Part shown: positions 61,866-64,000 of the stretch, piece after piece
How positions within the stretch are numbered: the first letter of the stretch is position 1
Layout: each line of letters begins with the position of its first letter
Source of the DNA: Flavobacterium sp. KMS
Lineage (GTDB): Bacteria > Bacteroidota > Bacteroidia > Flavobacteriales > Flavobacteriaceae
Assembly (NCBI RefSeq): GCF_000813005.1
Contig: NZ_JSYP01000004.1
Span: 62,001-126,000, forward strand
Reading direction: 5' to 3'
Length of the DNA stretch: 64,000 nucleotides
Notes under the pieces: generated by a model
The model's database searches: none
The model's input: the letters and a program-made list of their open reading frames with translations, nothing else
What the model was told of the DNA's origin: nothing
Made by a program: the position numbers and the translations under genes

Positions 61866-62570
61866 TTAATTAGTTTTCTTTAAAAATAAAACTCCTAAGA
61901 ATGCACCTATTCCTAACAAGACAGGTAGGTTCGTGCTTTTCTTTGCAACGATTGGTATTTTCTTTGCAAAGCCTTTGCGGTTTCCTTTGGGAGCGTTTAG
62001 CCCGAAGTGGGGTAAATTGACTTCTGTGTCGTGTGCCATAGTGTGAATGGGTTCTCGGTTAGTACTGGTTGTGCCATCGATAATAAAGTAACCTTGTTTT
62101 ATATCGCCTGTTTCTTGATTCAGTGGTACAATTACATATACATGAGTAAATAAATCTGGGCGAAAACTCGGTTGTTTGATTTGTCGGATATAATGCCTTA
62201 TTCCCATATTAGCCAGTAAACAGCTTGCGAAAATGGAGTACGTTTTGCAATCGACTCCTTCAGCACGTTGTTTGAACGTACAGGCAGGACTTCGTAGCAT
62301 TTGTTCCATTCCATCGGCTTTATACTGGATATGGTTGTATAAAAACCAATAAATCCTATCGCACGTTTCTTTCAATGAACTTTGTTGCAACCCCTTTGCA
62401 ACTTCCTTTGTCTGATGGTTATACTTGATAACCATTTGCTTTATCATTCTCACGGTATCAAAAGTATTACCGTTGCCGAGGTTAGTCTTATCACAGCTTA
62501 CCTCTGGAAACAACGGTTCGTACTCCTGACCGCCTAAGATGTTCCTTTGTAACAAGTTATCAATATCCAT
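61866..62570 (-). CDS. Transglutaminase-like cysteine enzyme with C-terminal membrane helix
   Basis: This 234-residue protein has a catalytic triad of the transglutaminase-like superfamily: Cys108 (EGVDCKTYSIFAS), His143 (LFTHVYVIV) and Asp165 (FIIDGT). Such domains often act as cysteine peptidases in phages. Residues 212-230 form a membrane helix (LPVLLGIGAFLGVLFL), ending KKTN. A GLNAPKGNRKGF stretch precedes it. It is the first gene of the operon. A maturation role for virion membrane proteins, such as the neighbouring GLxG protein, is a reasonable but untested idea. Confidence 0.85.
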   Translation of the reverse strand: MDIDNLLQRNILGGQEYEPLFPEVSCDKTNLGNGNTFDTVRMIKQMVIKYNHQTKEVAKGLQQSSLKETCDRIYWFLYNHIQYKADGMEQMLRSPACTFKQRAEGVDCKTYSIFASCLLANMGIRHYIRQIKQPSFRPDLFTHVYVIVPLNQETGDIKQGYFIIDGTTSTNREPIHTMAHDTEVNLPHFGLNAPKGNRKGFAKKIPIVAKKSTNLPVLLGIGAFLGVLFLKKTN

Positions 62571-62925
62571 TTATTTCATTTTCGTTCTTGTATTAGGTTG
62601 TTAGGCTTTTCGTTTACAAATATTAGAATGATATAATGATGCGATTAAGGATTTAGTAGGGTGGTGGGAGGTTTTGTACTTTTAAGAAGCTTTGCAAAGG
62701 TTTTGCAATGGCATTACAAAAAAATACCCGCTTCTGAAAAGGAGCGGGTAGATTAGATTTTTAAATTATTAACTCGTATGATGATTCTTAATAAATAATT
62801 ATATATTAGCAGATGTAAAATGCAAACATCTTATTTTTTAGCTAGACAAAACTCTAAATATTTTAAATTAAGTTAGCAGCAATCTCATAACGCTATATCG
62901 ATATAAACTCTAATAACAAATAAAC
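62571..62925. other. 355-nt region upstream of the phage-like operon
   Basis: No gene is visible. On the minus strand, AATATTTG (plus 62617-62624) is one base off the TAnnTTTG consensus and is the best promoter candidate for the operon. A terminator that would act on minus transcripts coming from the right lies at 62718-62750. The stretch 62761-62925 is AT-rich with no clear signal. Confidence 0.5.
62718..62750 (-). terminator. Intrinsic terminator with no obvious upstream gene
   Basis: TACCCGCT/AGCGGGTA with a 10-nt loop is followed on the minus strand by seven T. No minus-strand gene lies between it and the HEPN-like gene, so it may end antisense read-through or a small RNA. Confidence 0.7.
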
Positions 62926-63891
62926 ATGGTAAGTTTAGGTGAACACAGTATTGAATCTTATGCACACATTATAAATGCAGATAAAACAGTTCTAAAATTA
63001 AATTCTTCCATTGAGAAATTTGGTTATTCTTTTATCTGGGTTGATGCTACCGAGTTTGAAAATAATTTTTCTGACATTGTTAGTATTCCTAAAAGCGAAG
63101 AACGTTTACTTACCATAATAATTGGTAGAGAGCAACATGGGATATCTCACGAGTTACACAATGCGCTTGTTCATAATGCAACTTTTGGACAAATGTTTAT
63201 GCATATGGAATATCCAGGAATTATTCTACTCAAGAAAATCGATAAATTTGAAATAAAAAACTCCACTGATGATTTTTTAGTGGAACAAAAAGAATTTTTA
63301 AGTTTTTATACTTTTGTTTCAGACTTATTACTACAACTAAGATTATACAAAATTGGTGAAGTTCGTTGTTCGCAGTTTTTCCATATAACATCAATAACAA
63401 GAGAAATTTCATTAAGAAAAACAGAGCTTTCCAGTGGCTCACATGGAGACTTTACTATATCCGACGAAGAAGCAGAAAAATTATCAATTTCTTTAAAAAA
63501 TAAATATGTGTCAAATTCTCTAACAGAATTAGCTACTAAAAATTTTAGTATTGTTTACGACATTCCTGATGGAAGAATTAGATTTATAACACTAATGACC
63601 TGTTTAGAAAGCTTGTTTAACCTAGGAAAAGACCAAATAGCTCACACAATAGCAAGGCATCTATCGATTATACTTTCGAAAAATAAAGAAGAGTTCAAAG
63701 AAAATTACATCAGAATTAAAAAGTTATACAACATGAGAAATAATATTGTTCATGGAGGAGAATATAAAGGTGACTTGATAACAGATTATCTTGACTTATC
63801 TGAAAAAGTTAGAAGAGCAATTAATTTTTGTAATAAACCTGATATGACAAAAGAGCAATTGTTTGAAAATTTGAATGCTACTGGATTTTAA
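62926..63891 (+). CDS. HEPN (Apea-like) domain protein
   Basis: In this 321-residue protein the N-terminal 190 residues are unassigned. The C-terminal part (about 210-315) matches the Apea-like HEPN pattern: FITLMTCLESLFN, ARHLSIILSKNKEEF, IKKLYNMRNNIVHGGEY, the last being the R-x4-6-H motif of HEPN RNases. HEPN proteins often act in toxin or abortive-infection systems. It is on the opposite strand to the operon and at its promoter end, so it may be accessory cargo of the element or a neighbouring host gene. Confidence 0.8.
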   Translation: MVSLGEHSIESYAHIINADKTVLKLNSSIEKFGYSFIWVDATEFENNFSDIVSIPKSEERLLTIIIGREQHGISHELHNALVHNATFGQMFMHMEYPGIILLKKIDKFEIKNSTDDFLVEQKEFLSFYTFVSDLLLQLRLYKIGEVRCSQFFHITSITREISLRKTELSSGSHGDFTISDEEAEKLSISLKNKYVSNSLTELATKNFSIVYDIPDGRIRFITLMTCLESLFNLGKDQIAHTIARHLSIILSKNKEEFKENYIRIKKLYNMRNNIVHGGEYKGDLITDYLDLSEKVRRAINFCNKPDMTKEQLFENLNATGF

Positions 63892-64000
63892 ATTATTTTA
63901 GAACTATATAGATATAGTCTGCGAATCTAATAAGATTAATTAAAAGTGACAAAGACATAATTTTGATTTTTTTAAATTATTACAAGGAAGAGGAATGATA

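Larger units (their letters stand above)
48263..63891. mobile_element. Integrated tailless-phage-like element (right end not found)
   Basis: The element starts at tRNA-Met with a tyrosine integrase and contains a 19-gene minus-strand operon (62570 to 51073). The operon is rich in single-membrane-segment proteins, a complete lysis set, a DNA-condensing protein and an ATPase fusion. No terminase large subunit, portal, tail tape measure, baseplate or relaxase is present. No second copy of the tRNA 3' end occurs in the window, so the right boundary is unknown. The HEPN-like gene may be inside it. Confidence 0.75.

Noticed and set aside
48263..64000. Right attachment site of the element
   Set aside because: I looked for a second copy of the tRNA-Met 3' segment (AGTTCAAATCTCGGTCTCGC) up to the window end and found none, so no right boundary is claimed.

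Overview
The window is chromosomal DNA of a Flavobacterium-like member of the Bacteroidota. The sequence is AT-rich and most genes lack a clear Shine-Dalgarno. Several promoters fit the Bacteroidota form TTG-N17-23-TAnnTTTG. The gene content also fits this group: a type IX secretion sorting domain, a SusC-like TonB receptor, PorT-like beta-barrels, an alternative GlmU-like protein, DUF4199, DUF4290 and DUF5686. The species cannot be named from the sequence alone.

Layout. 1-7140 (minus strand) is a secreted-protein cluster. It holds a transglutaminase-like protein, a secreted protein of unknown function, a Sel1-repeat protein with a T9SS tail, a secreted protein with a JAB/RadC-like motif, and a tandem array of at least five small signal-peptide paralogs, the last cut by the window edge. 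7254-18000 carries an O-antigen ligase-like protein, a GlmU-like enzyme, ribosomal protein L31, DUF4199, a GT2 glycosyltransferase, a phosphohexomutase, a YhcG-type nuclease, an MsbA-like ABC exporter and DUF2971. 18063-28617 holds a lipoprotein, a TonB receptor, an M23 peptidase, a ZapB-like/ZapA pair, a likely 6S RNA, RNase Y, a PAS histidine kinase and a XerD-like recombinase. 28699-33852 has four small OmpW/PorT-like barrels around a large lipoprotein. Three copies of a perfect palindrome lie upstream of genes there, and a fourth lies upstream of the HU gene. 33995-48035 is housekeeping: aroQ, a DUF5686 protein, a CDF transporter, murA, DUF4290, DUF493, a hydrolase, a P-loop kinase-like protein, recQ-fmt, HU, YqgE, a class IV aminotransferase and a START-like protein.

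From 48189 the character changes. A tRNA-Met(CAT) is followed 66 nt later by a tyrosine integrase. Then comes a roughly 11.5 kb block of 19 tightly packed minus-strand genes (62570 to 51073). Many encode small proteins with a single membrane segment. The block includes a transglutaminase-like cysteine enzyme, an abundant-looking structural candidate with its own leader and terminator, a membrane-anchored peptidoglycan-binding protein, a GH19-type endolysin, a holin-like protein, a candidate unimolecular spanin, an ArdC/zincin/RadA-like ATPase fusion, and a Lys-rich DNA-condensing protein. I see no terminase, portal, tail, baseplate or conjugation gene. The best reading is an integrated temperate phage of a tailless, probably membrane-containing type. 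This is the main candidate for an undescribed system. Flanking genes (49614-50558 and a HEPN-like gene at 62926-63891) could be cargo or defence genes. The right attachment site is not visible in the window.

Within the element the gene order suggests a programme of virion proteins first (62570-57376), then cell-wall penetration and lysis (57290-54953), then genome handling (54456-51900), ending in a possible surface protein (51897-51073). Two 60-nt elements with identical ends flank the lysis and ATPase part.
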